A DNA stretch of 19,119 nt from CALELM01 sp045617105 (GTDB taxonomy: Bacteria > Bacillota > Negativicutes > Selenomonadales > Selenomonadaceae). The stretch is from the NCBI GenBank assembly GCA_045617105.1, contig JAZLHW010000075.1, forward strand, positions 1-19,119. Reading direction: 5' to 3'. Shown here in pieces: positions 1-6,586 of this stretch. Positions within the stretch are counted from its first letter, which is position 1; each line of letters opens with the position of its first letter. The notes under the pieces are model-generated. The model searched no databases. It had not been told where the DNA came from and saw only the letters and a program-made list of their open reading frames with translations. The position numbers and the translations under genes are program-made.

Positions 1-138
1 AAAGATGTCCCCTTCTTCAACAGCTTGCTGTAAGTGGGGGAAATCAAATTTTAACAAGCGGTGAGCATATCTCCCGCTTCGTTGAAACGCAAATTGGAGG
101 GAAAATGCTTATGGCATTTTCTTGAACAATGGCGTTAT
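1..138 (+). repeat. Family A structured repeat, copy 1 (left end cut by window)
   Basis: This stretch matches the complete copy at 4038-4186 almost base for base; the one clear difference is near position 42 (aaatc against aagcc). The first 11 bases or so of the unit (ATAACGAAGCT) lie outside the window. The copy ends in CGTTAT at 133-138. It carries the family's hairpins: ACAGC/GCTGT, AAGCGG-GAG/CTC-CCGCTT and the perfect GAAAATGC/GCATTTTC stem. It is not coding in any consistent frame. Its function is unknown. Confidence 0.85.
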
Positions 139-209
139 AAAGTACCATATATCCGTAAAAATGATAAAATAGTAGCAGAAATATATTTGTGGTATTAGGA
201 GCAAACAAC

Positions 210-260
210 ATGAGCCAACAAATTAATTTTCAGGAAAAATCGGCAAGGTCGTTCCCGTGA
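210..260 (+). other. Orphan gene start, 16-codon ORF (MSQQINF...)
   Basis: TTAGGAGC followed by seven bases and an ATG at 210 looks like a genuine translation start. The frame stops after 16 codons, at 258-260. It overlaps the autotransporter remnant in another frame. The arrangement looks like the 5' end of a lost gene joined to the 3' end of the barrel gene near 225-230. I do not recognise the peptide. Confidence 0.35.
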
Positions 261-658
261 ATGACAAGTCCAGCATGGATTACTACGGCAAGCTGTGCTA
301 CACGCACCAGAACGGCGACAGCGTGGATCTCCAAAAGCAGTACGGCGAAATGGACTTTGATGCCATCAACTCCTTCCGCACACGCCTTGGCTTCCGCTAC
401 AACCATAACGTCTCCGAGGACAGCACCTTCTACACGGGACTTGCATGGGACTACGAATTCGGCAGCGAAGCAAGGGCAAGCTACCATGGGCTTTCCACCC
501 CGACACCGAGCATGAAGGGATCGAGCGGACTTCTTGAACTTGGCTGGAAACGTCCCATCTCCGAAAAGAATCCTGTAGCGATTGACGTGAACCTCACGGG
601 TTATGCAGGAAAACAACGGGGAATCTCTGCTAACGTAGGACTTAACTGGGCATTCTAA
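227..658 (+). pseudogene. Autotransporter outer-membrane beta-barrel, 3' remnant
   Basis: The open frame runs from just after an in-frame stop at 224-226 and could be read from a GTG at 257 (133 residues). The product is a run of alternating amphipathic strands rich in aromatic residues and glycine (for example YYGKLCYTH, FRTRLGFRYNHNV, GLAWDYEFGS, LLELGWKR). It ends in NVGLNWAF, with the C-terminal Phe typical of barrels recognised by the BAM complex. Autotransporter barrel domains are about 250-300 residues and follow a long passenger. Here the passenger, the signal peptide and about half the barrel are missing, so I read this as a decayed 3' end. Upstream, a short frame with a good ribosome binding site (AGGAGC before ATG at 210) runs out of frame into it and stops at 260. 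Family A copy 1 lies 88 bp to the left. Confidence 0.7.
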
Positions 659-677
659 ACATACGAAACAAACGCAA

Positions 678-725
678 AAAGGGGCTGTTGCACAAGCGAA
701 TTCTCGCTCATGCAACAGCCCCTTT
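678..725 (-). terminator. Bidirectional terminator, long perfect hairpin
   Basis: The 15-bp arms at 678-692 and 711-725 are perfect inverted repeats (AAAGGGGCTGTTGCA and its complement), and an inner AGCGA/TCGCT stem tops the structure. On the minus strand the stem is followed by five T, which suits termination of the PTS IIA gene. On the plus strand only TTT follows. It lies between convergent ends of the autotransporter remnant and the PTS gene. The arms also resemble an insertion-sequence end (see findings). Confidence 0.85.
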
Positions 726-758
726 GGACTATGCAGGGTTTCCATATTTGCAGGAGGC

Positions 759-1280
759 TCAAATGGCAAATTCCAGAATGGTGTCCTTGCCTGCTTCGAT
801 ATAGATATCGGTATCTGGATGAAAAAGACCTGTTACTTTGTCTTGGTTGACAACGAGGACAGGCGATATGAGGTTGATGTTGTGCTGGCGGAACACATCG
901 AGGTTCAGGCGAAGGATTGGTGTACCTGCCTTTACATAGTCGCCTTGCTTGTGCAGTGCAGTGATTCCTTCTCCATTTAGGAGAATGGTGTCAAGACCGA
1001 TGTGGACAAGAACTTGTATGCCATCCTCTGTTGTGATGGCAAAGGCATGTTTCGTTTCAAAGAAAAGCGTGATCTCGCCATCGCAGGGAGCTAAGACCTC
1101 AGCACTGTCTGCTAAGACTGCAAGACCGTCACCTGTGAGACGTTCTGAGAAGATAGGATCTGGAACTTGATCCAGATGGATGGTTTTTCCGCTGACTGGT
1201 GCAATGAGCTTAAAGTGTTGCTTTGCCATGATATACTGCGCATCCCGCTGTCGATTGCTTCGTTGCATGGGTAGGCGCAT
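759..1280 (-). CDS. PTS glucose-type EIIA domain protein
   Basis: This is a stand-alone IIA protein of the glucose (Crr-like) family. It takes phosphate from HPr and passes it to a IIB domain, and in some bacteria it is also a regulator. The core LIAPVSGK...VPDPIFSERLTGDGLAVL is a family signature. Both expected histidines are present, 15 residues apart: KHAF (His78) and the phospho-accepting VHIGLD (His93), then LNGEG and NINLISPVLVVN. I chose the ATG at 1280 (173 residues) because AGGTG lies just upstream, and because a promoter at 1329-1357 would start transcription about at the alternative ATG at 1319. A third start, MAKQHFK at 1229, would give 156 residues, a usual family length, but has a poor ribosome binding site. 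No IIBC partner is visible nearby. It is transcribed toward the terminator at 678-725. Confidence 0.9.
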   Translation of the reverse strand: MRLPMQRSNRQRDAQYIMAKQHFKLIAPVSGKTIHLDQVPDPIFSERLTGDGLAVLADSAEVLAPCDGEITLFFETKHAFAITTEDGIQVLVHIGLDTILLNGEGITALHKQGDYVKAGTPILRLNLDVFRQHNINLISPVLVVNQDKVTGLFHPDTDIYIEAGKDTILEFAI

Positions 1281-1328
1281 TTCACCTGCCTTTGAATTGA
1301 AATAATATTCGTAAAACATCCTTCTTTT

Positions 1329-1357
1329 ATTTTACACTGTTTTTCTATTTCCTACAA
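1329..1357 (-). promoter_or_regulatory. Probable promoter of the PTS IIA gene
   Basis: On the minus strand TTGTAG and TAAAAT are separated by exactly 17 bases. The predicted transcription start falls next to position 1320. This makes the ATG at 1319 a poor start and favours 1280. Inferred from sequence only. Confidence 0.55.
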
Positions 1358-1397
1358 GGGACGGAATACTTAGAATCTGTGGATTCTGGGGAGGATT

Positions 1398-2495
1398 TTA
1401 TGGCACGTTTGGAATGTTCTTGCTGACAGCAGTATGTTTGATGATGTCCTCAATGCGAAGCTCGATCTCCAGTTGGTGCTTGTGGAGGGTTTCCGTTGTC
1501 TCGTATTCTTTTTGGTTATTTCCCTTGAGTGCCTTGATGAGATGCTGCCATGTCTTGATCGTTGCTTCTGTTGACTGCTGGCGCAGGCGGGAGAGGTAGG
1601 CGGCACCTTGCGGAACAGGAATCTCGTCCAGATCCTTCTGCCGCTTTTTGAGCGTTGGAATGACTTCGTCCCGCAGAAGCTCCATGGCAGATATTCGTTG
1701 AGTCTCAGAGAGAACTCCGTCTGAGGTCTCCATGATAGATTTGAACTGCTCCTGCTGTTCTGCAAGGATGAGGTTGTTCGTGTCTACGATGTCCTGTGTA
1801 GCATGAATGTATTCTGCAATGTCCTTGTTTTGCAGGGGCGCTACAGTGTTAAGATATGCCTTGTAGTTCATGATGTAGGCGATCTGCCAGTATCCGTCCT
1901 CGCTTTTTTCCATGGCAAGATCCATAGTAAAGGGAGTTTGTGTGTAGTCCTCTTGGATCGACAGGTGGGCAATGGCAGAATTTCCATTGCGTTCAATGCT
2001 GCCGAGGGAGACGAGTGTAGTGTTGCGGAGCTGGCTTCTTTCAAGGAAACGCTCGAAGTCAATGCCGAGCTGCCTGCCCTTTAGGATATCCGTGCCGTTG
2101 GGGAGTACCCAAACTCCTGTTTCGATGCGGTTCAGGATGGTATCTATGCTGCCGCTTGTCAGTTCTGGTTTTACTAGGATATAGAATTTCTCGAAGAGTA
2201 CCTTGCTTTGAGGAGTCAGTGTTGCATCGTAGGCAAAGAGGTCAACAGTCAGGTCATCATAAGCTTTGCTGGTCAGCAGCTTTAGGTTGACGTATTGTTG
2301 GAAATGGGTGCTGTTCTTTTCCTCTAGGGCGACAAAGGCTTGCTTTAGGGCGTATTCCGGTGTGCGGGTATAGAAAAAGAAGTACCAAATGGAGCATGTC
2401 GCCAGAAGCGTCAGGAGAATCGCCAAAAGAATGTTCTGCCGTTGCTGGCGTTGCTTGCGTTTCCGTAATGTGATAGTCCAATCAATGTCGTTCAT
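1398..2495 (-). CDS. Membrane-anchored protein, DUF2939-like
   Basis: 365 residues. A basic N-terminus (residues 10-20, rich in Lys, Arg and Gln) precedes one hydrophobic segment at about 21-42, so the protein is probably anchored in the inner membrane with the rest outside the cytoplasm. Right after the anchor, TPEYALKQAFVALEEKNSTHFQQYVNLKLL resembles the start of DUF2939 proteins, whose function is unknown. The C-terminal 130 residues are charged, Gln- and Glu-rich and probably helical or coiled coil. The ATG at 2495 has GTGAGG five bases upstream. A TATAAT at 2527-2532 suggests its own promoter. The gene reads toward the PTS IIA gene with 117 bp between them and only a weak 6-bp hairpin in the gap, so read-through is possible. 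The domain call is by eye and tentative. Confidence 0.7.
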   Translation of the reverse strand: MNDIDWTITLRKRKQRQQRQNILLAILLTLLATCSIWYFFFYTRTPEYALKQAFVALEEKNSTHFQQYVNLKLLTSKAYDDLTVDLFAYDATLTPQSKVLFEKFYILVKPELTSGSIDTILNRIETGVWVLPNGTDILKGRQLGIDFERFLERSQLRNTTLVSLGSIERNGNSAIAHLSIQEDYTQTPFTMDLAMEKSEDGYWQIAYIMNYKAYLNTVAPLQNKDIAEYIHATQDIVDTNNLILAEQQEQFKSIMETSDGVLSETQRISAMELLRDEVIPTLKKRQKDLDEIPVPQGAAYLSRLRQQSTEATIKTWQHLIKALKGNNQKEYETTETLHKHQLEIELRIEDIIKHTAVSKNIPNVP

Positions 2496-2526
2496 ACAAA
2501 CCTCACTTTAAAATCTTTCTGTGTTC

Positions 2527-2555
2527 ATTATACTATAAATTTACATGAAAGAGAA
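2527..2555 (-). promoter_or_regulatory. Possible promoter of the DUF2939-like gene
   Basis: On the minus strand a perfect TATAAT lies 31 bases before the start codon, at 2527-2532. The -35 position at 17-base spacing (TTCTCT) is a poor match, so only the -10 element is convincing. Confidence 0.4.
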
Positions 2556-2559
2556 CCTT

Positions 2560-2842
2560 GCACTGAAAAAGCAACGTGCAGGCTCTAAAAGGAAAATGCC
2601 TTTAAAAAGCGGCAGGTATATTTCCTGCTTCGTTGAACGTTGACGAAGGAAGATGCAAGCTTCCAGAAAAGCCTGCAGTCGTCATGACCACGAGCTTCCT
2701 GCGGAATGATAACTAAAAAATATTCAACCGCATAGGCGGCGGAATAATGTGTCAAGTAACTGCCATTCCGCAGTGTTTTTTCAGTGCAGCAAGTTGACAC
2801 GTCAACAGGGCGGGTTGAGGAAAACATTTTTGACGTCAAAAA
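2560..2842. other. Gene-free, hairpin-rich segment distantly like family A
   Basis: I find no convincing gene between 2496 and 2928; the 111-codon minus-strand frame here has no ribosome binding site and crosses hairpins. Visible structure: GCACTGAAAAA at 2560-2570 is repeated inverted at 2777-2787; GCGGAATG at 2701-2708 is inverted at 2764-2771; GTTGAC-AC-GTCAAC lies at 2793-2806; and TTTTTGACGTCAAAAA, a perfect palindrome, lies at 2827-2842. Bases 2601-2637 match the middle of family A (4098-4134) at 30 of 37 positions, ending in the same GCTTCGTTGAA. A GGAAG/CTTCC hairpin follows at about 2648-2664, in the place where family A has its 3' hairpin. Confidence 0.45.
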
Positions 2843-2868
2843 ATCCCCGGAACACTTTTGTGCTCCGG
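2838..2868 (-). terminator. Rho-independent terminator of the Rpn-family gene
   Basis: On the minus strand a 9-bp stem (CCGGAGCAC / GTGTTCCGG, one G-T wobble) with loop AAAA is followed by GGA and six T. It lies 60 bp past the stop codon of the nuclease gene. Confidence 0.75.
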
Positions 2869-2928
2869 AGATTGGTGTTAGTAACGTATCAATTTTGTCA
2901 GGCTGTTTTCTGCCCGCCAAGGCAATTA

Positions 2929-3735
2929 TCAGAGGCAGGCGATTTTTTTAAATGCTTCCTCAGTCATGCCAGCTTCTTTTGCGGCAACGGAAATAGAAAT
3001 CAATCCTTTTTTTACTAAATTCTTTAAGGTTTCAGCTTTGCCTTCAGCTTTGCCTTCAGCTTTGCCTTTAGCCTCAGCTGCTGTTGTCAAATCTTCCATT
3101 ATTTTACACATATCAGATACCCCCTTATTACTTTCTTTGTAGTATCTTGTTCCTTCGGATAGCTGCTTGTAGTTCATGTCTGCGGGATTGGTGCAGAAAA
3201 AGTCGTGCATCAGCATCGCAAGCGGTGTATCGCCGGTACGCATAGCGCCGTTGACGTATATGATGTGCGAGCCGTCATTGAAGTCTTTATGTGAGCCTTT
3301 TATCACTCGGTCAATAAGATATATCGGCTGATTTTCCCCAAGCACATCATGTTCTGTAATAAATATTATATAGGTTTCCGGCAGTTTGTCAAAGTTGTCG
3401 CCTGGACTGATGAGCTGGGCATCCAAAAGACTGCTGTTGCAGCGGGCTCTTTGTGGTATTGCACCGCTGTCCTTGCGCTGCACTTCGATATTGTATTCTT
3501 TACCGTCAGCGTCAATGGCGTGAATGTCAAGGCGGATTGAGCGGCCTTGAAGGTTTTTCAGTTCATGTTGAGTCGTTACTGACTGCACTTTGAGGTCCTG
3601 ACGGTTCAGGATGATATGCAGTAAAAGCTCCGTACATTCTATGTTGTCAGCAAAGACGGTTGTCATGAATGTGTCGTCCATGAGGCAAAATTTTTTGATA
3701 CTGTCTAAATATTGCTGCTGCTGTTCGTCTGTCAA
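2929..3735 (-). CDS. Rpn / PD-(D/E)XK nuclease family putative transposase
   Basis: 268 residues. The N-terminal FCLMDDTFMTTVFADNIECTELLLHIIL and the following RLDIHAIDADGKEYNIEVQRKD match the PD-(D/E)XK putative transposase family related to RpnA-E. Those proteins are DNA endonucleases that promote RecA-independent recombination. The likely active-site residues are Asp70 and Glu84-x-Gln86; Gln in place of the usual Lys is common in this family. YYKESNKGVSDMCKIMEDL and an Ala/Glu/Gly/Lys-rich linker lead to a short helical tail (AAKEAGMTEEAFKKI), also usual for the family. The linker is encoded by three perfect 12-bp repeats. The start is TTG at 3735, chosen because GGAGTG lies a few bases upstream; no better ATG is in frame. 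It has its own promoter and terminator, so it is a single-gene unit. No transposon ends are certain. Confidence 0.85.
   Translation of the reverse strand: MTDEQQQQYLDSIKKFCLMDDTFMTTVFADNIECTELLLHIILNRQDLKVQSVTTQHELKNLQGRSIRLDIHAIDADGKEYNIEVQRKDSGAIPQRARCNSSLLDAQLISPGDNFDKLPETYIIFITEHDVLGENQPIYLIDRVIKGSHKDFNDGSHIIYVNGAMRTGDTPLAMLMHDFFCTNPADMNYKQLSEGTRYYKESNKGVSDMCKIMEDLTTAAEAKGKAEGKAEGKAETLKNLVKKGLISISVAAKEAGMTEEAFKKIACL
3031..3066 (-). repeat. Three perfect 12-bp tandem repeats in the nuclease linker
   Basis: TTCAGCTTTGCC (plus strand) occurs three times end to end. On the coding strand each unit encodes Gly-Lys-Ala-Glu, giving GKAEGKAEGKAE. Gain or loss of a unit would keep the frame and change linker length. 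Confidence 0.9.
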
Positions 3736-3756
3736 AATATCACTCCTTATGTCTTT

Positions 3757-3785
3757 ATTTTATGTTATTTTTGGTGCTTTTTCAA
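3757..3785 (-). promoter_or_regulatory. Promoter of the Rpn-family gene
   Basis: On the minus strand TTGAAA, a 17-base spacer and TAAAAT stand 22 bases before the TTG start codon. A 14-bp palindrome (TTTGACATGTCAAA, 3801-3814) lies 16 bases upstream of the -35 and could bind a dimeric regulator. Confidence 0.6.
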
Positions 3786-3814
3786 GTTTTAACAGTTTAT
3801 TTTGACATGTCAAA

Positions 3815-4037
3815 TTTTTAGTGCCGGCGGTTGGTTTTATGCCGTATGGCTCTGTTTTGTTTGGCAGTTCTGGCTTTTTGGCAGCTGTCTTTGGAAAAAT
3901 CTGTTGCCAACCAGAGGACAACATCATAAAATACAATTGATGGCGTGCAGATGAGAGAAGATGATATATTCACGCAGAAAACGACACAATTTAATTTTTA
4001 CAGACGAGCTGCATAAGGGAGGCTTGGAACTGCCCTG
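3815..4037. other. Gene-free segment, nothing recognised
   Basis: Between the Rpn promoter region and family A copy 2 I see no supported gene. A 21-codon frame from ATG at 3951 (MREDDIFTQ...) lacks a clear ribosome binding site. It may be debris from earlier insertions. Confidence 0.4.
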
Positions 4038-4186
4038 ATAACGAAGCTAAAGATGTCCCCTTCTTCAACAGCTTGCTGTAAGTGGGGGAAGCCAAATTTT
4101 AACAAGCGGTGAGCATATCTCCCGCTTCGTTGAAACGCAAATTGGAGGGAAAATGCTTATGGCATTTTCTTGAACAATGGCGTTAT
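4038..4186 (+). repeat. Family A structured repeat, copy 2 (complete)
   Basis: 149 bp bounded by ATAACG and its inverse CGTTAT. Internal features: CCCC (4057-4060) against GGGG with an ACAGC-TT-GCTGT tip (4068-4079); AAGCGG-GAG/CTC-CCGCTT with one bulged T at about 4104-4127; and the perfect 8-bp stem GAAAATGC/GCATTTTC at about 4149-4169. The 5' AACGAAGC can also pair with GCTTCGTT in the middle of the unit, which overlaps the arm of the second hairpin. Length and indels between copies rule out a shared reading frame. It lies 127 bp upstream of the methyltransferase gene. Confidence 0.85.
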
Positions 4187-4205
4187 AAGCAATGCGGAAA
4201 CACAG

Positions 4206-4245
4206 TATGCGTTCCTGTTGTGAGACGCATAGCAACAAATATATT
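4206..4245 (+). promoter_or_regulatory. Candidate R-M promoter with inverted repeat
   Basis: TTGTGA (4218-4223), a 16-base spacer and TATATT (4240-4245) form a plausible promoter. A 7-bp inverted repeat, TATGCGT (4206-4212) and ACGCATA (4225-4231), straddles the -35 and enters the spacer, where an operator would act. No controller (C) gene is present, so methyltransferase autoregulation or an external regulator is possible. Inference from layout. Confidence 0.4.
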
Positions 4246-4313
4246 GGCTGTGATGCAAAAATAGGAATTACGGAGATTAAAAATTATTTTTGGGAGAACA
4301 TTTGGAGGAAGTT

Positions 4314-5321
4314 ATGTTAAAATCAATTGATTTATTTGCAGGAATTGGCGGTATACGAAAAGGATTTGACGATGCCTTTGGTGATGATATTTCCACGGTA
4401 TTCGTGAGCGAATGGGACTCGTATGCGCAAAAGACCTACAAAGAAAATTTTGACGATGATTTTGAGATAGCTGGAGATATCACTCAAATAAACGAAAGTG
4501 ACATTCCTCAATTCGATATCTGTCTTGCGGGGTTTCCGTGTCAGGCATTTTCTATGGCGGGAAAACGCATGGGATTTGATGATGACTATAAGGGCTTATG
4601 TCGGGGAACACTCTTCATGGATGTGGCGAGAATATGTGAATACCACAGACCAAAAGTGATTTTCTGCGAAAATGTAAAAGGCTTGCAGATTCATGATAAA
4701 GGCAGGACTTATAAGGTAATAAAAAAATCATTTGAACAAATTGGCTATACAGTATATGAAAAAGTCCTTAACAGCAAAGATTTCGGAGTTCCGCAAAACA
4801 GAGAACGCATTTATATCGTGGCTTTTCGCAATGATATAAACAGTTCTGGATTTGTATTTCCCAAGGGACATGATTCCGATACAAAAATAAGTGACATCAT
4901 GGAAGAGAATGAAGTAAGTGTCAAATATTATCTCTCAACGACCTATCTTGATACGCTCAAGCGACATCGTGCAAGGCACGAGGCACTCGGTCATGGATTT
5001 GGTTATGAGATTCGGGATGTTTCGGGACAGGCAGGTGCACTTGTATGTGGAGGTATGGGACGTGAGCGAAACTTAATAGTCGATAAACGCCTCACCAATT
5101 TTGTACCGGTGACACATATAAAAGGTGAAGTAAATCGGCAAGGCATCAGAAAAATGACACCGAGAGAATGGGCCCGTCTCCAAGGTTTCCCCGATGATTA
5201 CAAATTATCCCAAGCCGACACGCATTTGTATAAGCAATTGGGAAACAGCGTGACGGTAAATGTGATCGAGTCAATTGCAGAAAACATTAAGAAGGTGCTG
5301 GACAATGATAACGCAGAATAA
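4314..5321 (+). CDS. DNA (cytosine-5)-methyltransferase, HpaII type
   Basis: 335 residues, a complete C5-methyltransferase that would protect host DNA from the downstream endonuclease. Motifs appear in order: I, DLFAGIGGIRKGF (6-18, SAM binding); IV, FPCQAFS with catalytic Cys76; VI, CENVKGL (118-124); VIII, QNRERIYIVAF (161-171); IX, MTPREWARLQGFPD (281-294); X, LYKQLGNSVTVNVI (305-318). The target-recognition region (about 200-280) includes HGFGYEI and GGMGRERNL, which I associate with CCGG-specific enzymes such as M.HpaII; the specificity is inferred. I chose the ATG at 4314 because GGAGG lies five bases upstream and MLKSIDLFAG is the usual family start; a TTG at 4290 is in frame but unsupported. 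It overlaps the endonuclease gene by 17 bp. The AT-rich sequence differs from the housekeeping genes and suggests transfer. Confidence 0.93.
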   Translation: MLKSIDLFAGIGGIRKGFDDAFGDDISTVFVSEWDSYAQKTYKENFDDDFEIAGDITQINESDIPQFDICLAGFPCQAFSMAGKRMGFDDDYKGLCRGTLFMDVARICEYHRPKVIFCENVKGLQIHDKGRTYKVIKKSFEQIGYTVYEKVLNSKDFGVPQNRERIYIVAFRNDINSSGFVFPKGHDSDTKISDIMEENEVSVKYYLSTTYLDTLKRHRARHEALGHGFGYEIRDVSGQAGALVCGGMGRERNLIVDKRLTNFVPVTHIKGEVNRQGIRKMTPREWARLQGFPDDYKLSQADTHLYKQLGNSVTVNVIESIAENIKKVLDNDNAE

Positions 5322-6375
5322 GGGCGAGTGGAGCGAGCTTTATGCACTCGTATATCTTTTGGCTACGGGTAAACTGTATGCTGCCGATGATAAATTGCGT
5401 GTAATTGAGGATGTGTATTTTCCCATACTGAGGATATTACGGGATGAACTGCAGGACAGGCATATCGAATTTCACATTAGCGGTGATAGTGTCAATGTTG
5501 AACTTAATAGAGAAAAAGTTAACACACTCAGTATGGAATATCTTTCACAAAAAGCGGCTGGGCTATATCATAGTATTTTAAACGGAGCAGAGCGTTCCTT
5601 TGCCATTGATTCTGCGGAAATGCTTATGCAGGATTTATCGCTGACCAAGGTGAAGGCATCGACCGATGACAAGTCCGACATAAAGATGGAAATTCATGAT
5701 ATACAGACGGGGATAGACAATATTTGCGGATTCAGCATAAAATCAGAACTTGGAAGTCCGCCGACTCTTTTTAATGCTGGTAAAACGACAAATTTCATAT
5801 ATCGTGCCACTGGACTTACATCCGAAAACATGGCAGAGATCAATGCAATTGAAACAAGGAACAAATTACTTGACAGAGCAGCAAAAATATATGAATACGG
5901 ATCGTTAACCTACTTCGACATGGAAAATAAAACCTTTAAGGAAAATTTGTCTCTGATTGACACCGCTATGGATTCTATGGTAGCTGATATACTGCTGGAG
6001 AGTTTTTTGAGCCGAGAAACAGATTGCCAAAAACTCATAGAATTAGTGTCCGCTAAAAACCCGCAAAACTTCACTAACCCACAAAGACTTTATACATACA
6101 AAATAAAAAAATTCCTATGTTCCTCTGCACTTGGGATGGATCCCGGAAAAGTATGGGATGGCAGAGATGAAGCAAATGGGGGCTATATCATAGTGACTAA
6201 AAGTGGTAAGGTCGTTGCTTATCACATATATAACAGGGATTTCTTTGAAACATATTTACTGGAACACACAAAGCTGGAGCGCTCTTCTTCAAGCAGGCAT
6301 GGTTATGGAAAAGTTTATCAAGATGCTGGTAATATGTTTATTAAATTGAATTTGCAGGTGCGATTCAAAAAATGA
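5305..6375 (+). CDS. HpaII-family type II restriction endonuclease
   Basis: 356 residues, close to the roughly 358 of R.HpaII. The N-terminus (NKGEWSELYALVYLLATGKLYAADDKL) is the part I recognise from the HpaII family, whose members cut CCGG. A likely PD-(D/E)XK-type core lies at about 122-150, with Asp125 in KSDIKMEIHD and Lys146 in GFSIKSELG, but this active-site assignment is inference. The C-terminal third holds GMDPGKVWDGRDEANGGYIIVTKSGKVVAYHIYNRD and ends in basic residues. The ATG at 5305 lies inside the methyltransferase gene, 17 bp before its stop, with AAGGTG eight bases upstream, so the pair should be translated together. No stop or frameshift interrupts it, so the system looks intact. 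A weak hairpin lies just after the stop (about 6377-6412), with no T run. Confidence 0.88.
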   Translation: MITQNKGEWSELYALVYLLATGKLYAADDKLRVIEDVYFPILRILRDELQDRHIEFHISGDSVNVELNREKVNTLSMEYLSQKAAGLYHSILNGAERSFAIDSAEMLMQDLSLTKVKASTDDKSDIKMEIHDIQTGIDNICGFSIKSELGSPPTLFNAGKTTNFIYRATGLTSENMAEINAIETRNKLLDRAAKIYEYGSLTYFDMENKTFKENLSLIDTAMDSMVADILLESFLSRETDCQKLIELVSAKNPQNFTNPQRLYTYKIKKFLCSSALGMDPGKVWDGRDEANGGYIIVTKSGKVVAYHIYNRDFFETYLLEHTKLERSSSSRHGYGKVYQDAGNMFIKLNLQVRFKK

Positions 6376-6453
6376 ACTGCCTTTAGTGACTTTAGTTACT
6401 ATTGCAGTTGTAAGCATTGTGTAAATGGGAGGTGCGGAGAGTGTATGGATAAG

Positions 6454-6543
6454 TCTCTGTAAATTGATATCATATCGAATCATGAGGTCTTCTATGGTAG
6501 AATATTAACAAATCATAGGAGACCTTTTATCATGGCAAAACAG
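6454..6543 (+). repeat. Family B repeat, copy 1 (insertion-sequence-like 5' end)
   Basis: 90 bp matching 9596-9685 at about 84 of 90 positions. It contains GGTCTTCTATG (6486-6496) and CATAGGAGACC (6514-6524), which pair over 11 bp with one G-T wobble. The right arm contains the AGGAG ribosome binding site, seven bases before ATG at 6532. From that ATG the frame reads MAKQR and stops. Similarity between the copies ends right after ATGGCAAAACAG. A weak -10 (TAGAAT, TAAAAT in copy 2) sits in the loop. This is the layout expected of a transposase gene start left behind after loss of the element; the family is not identified. Confidence 0.7.
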
Positions 6544-6586
6544 AGATGACTGAGGGCAATCGTGCGATTTACAGGGGGGAGATGTC

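Noticed and set aside
2585..2920. 111-codon minus-strand open frame
   Set aside because: No ribosome binding site, crosses several strong hairpins and a terminator, and lacks recognisable domains; treated as structured non-coding sequence.
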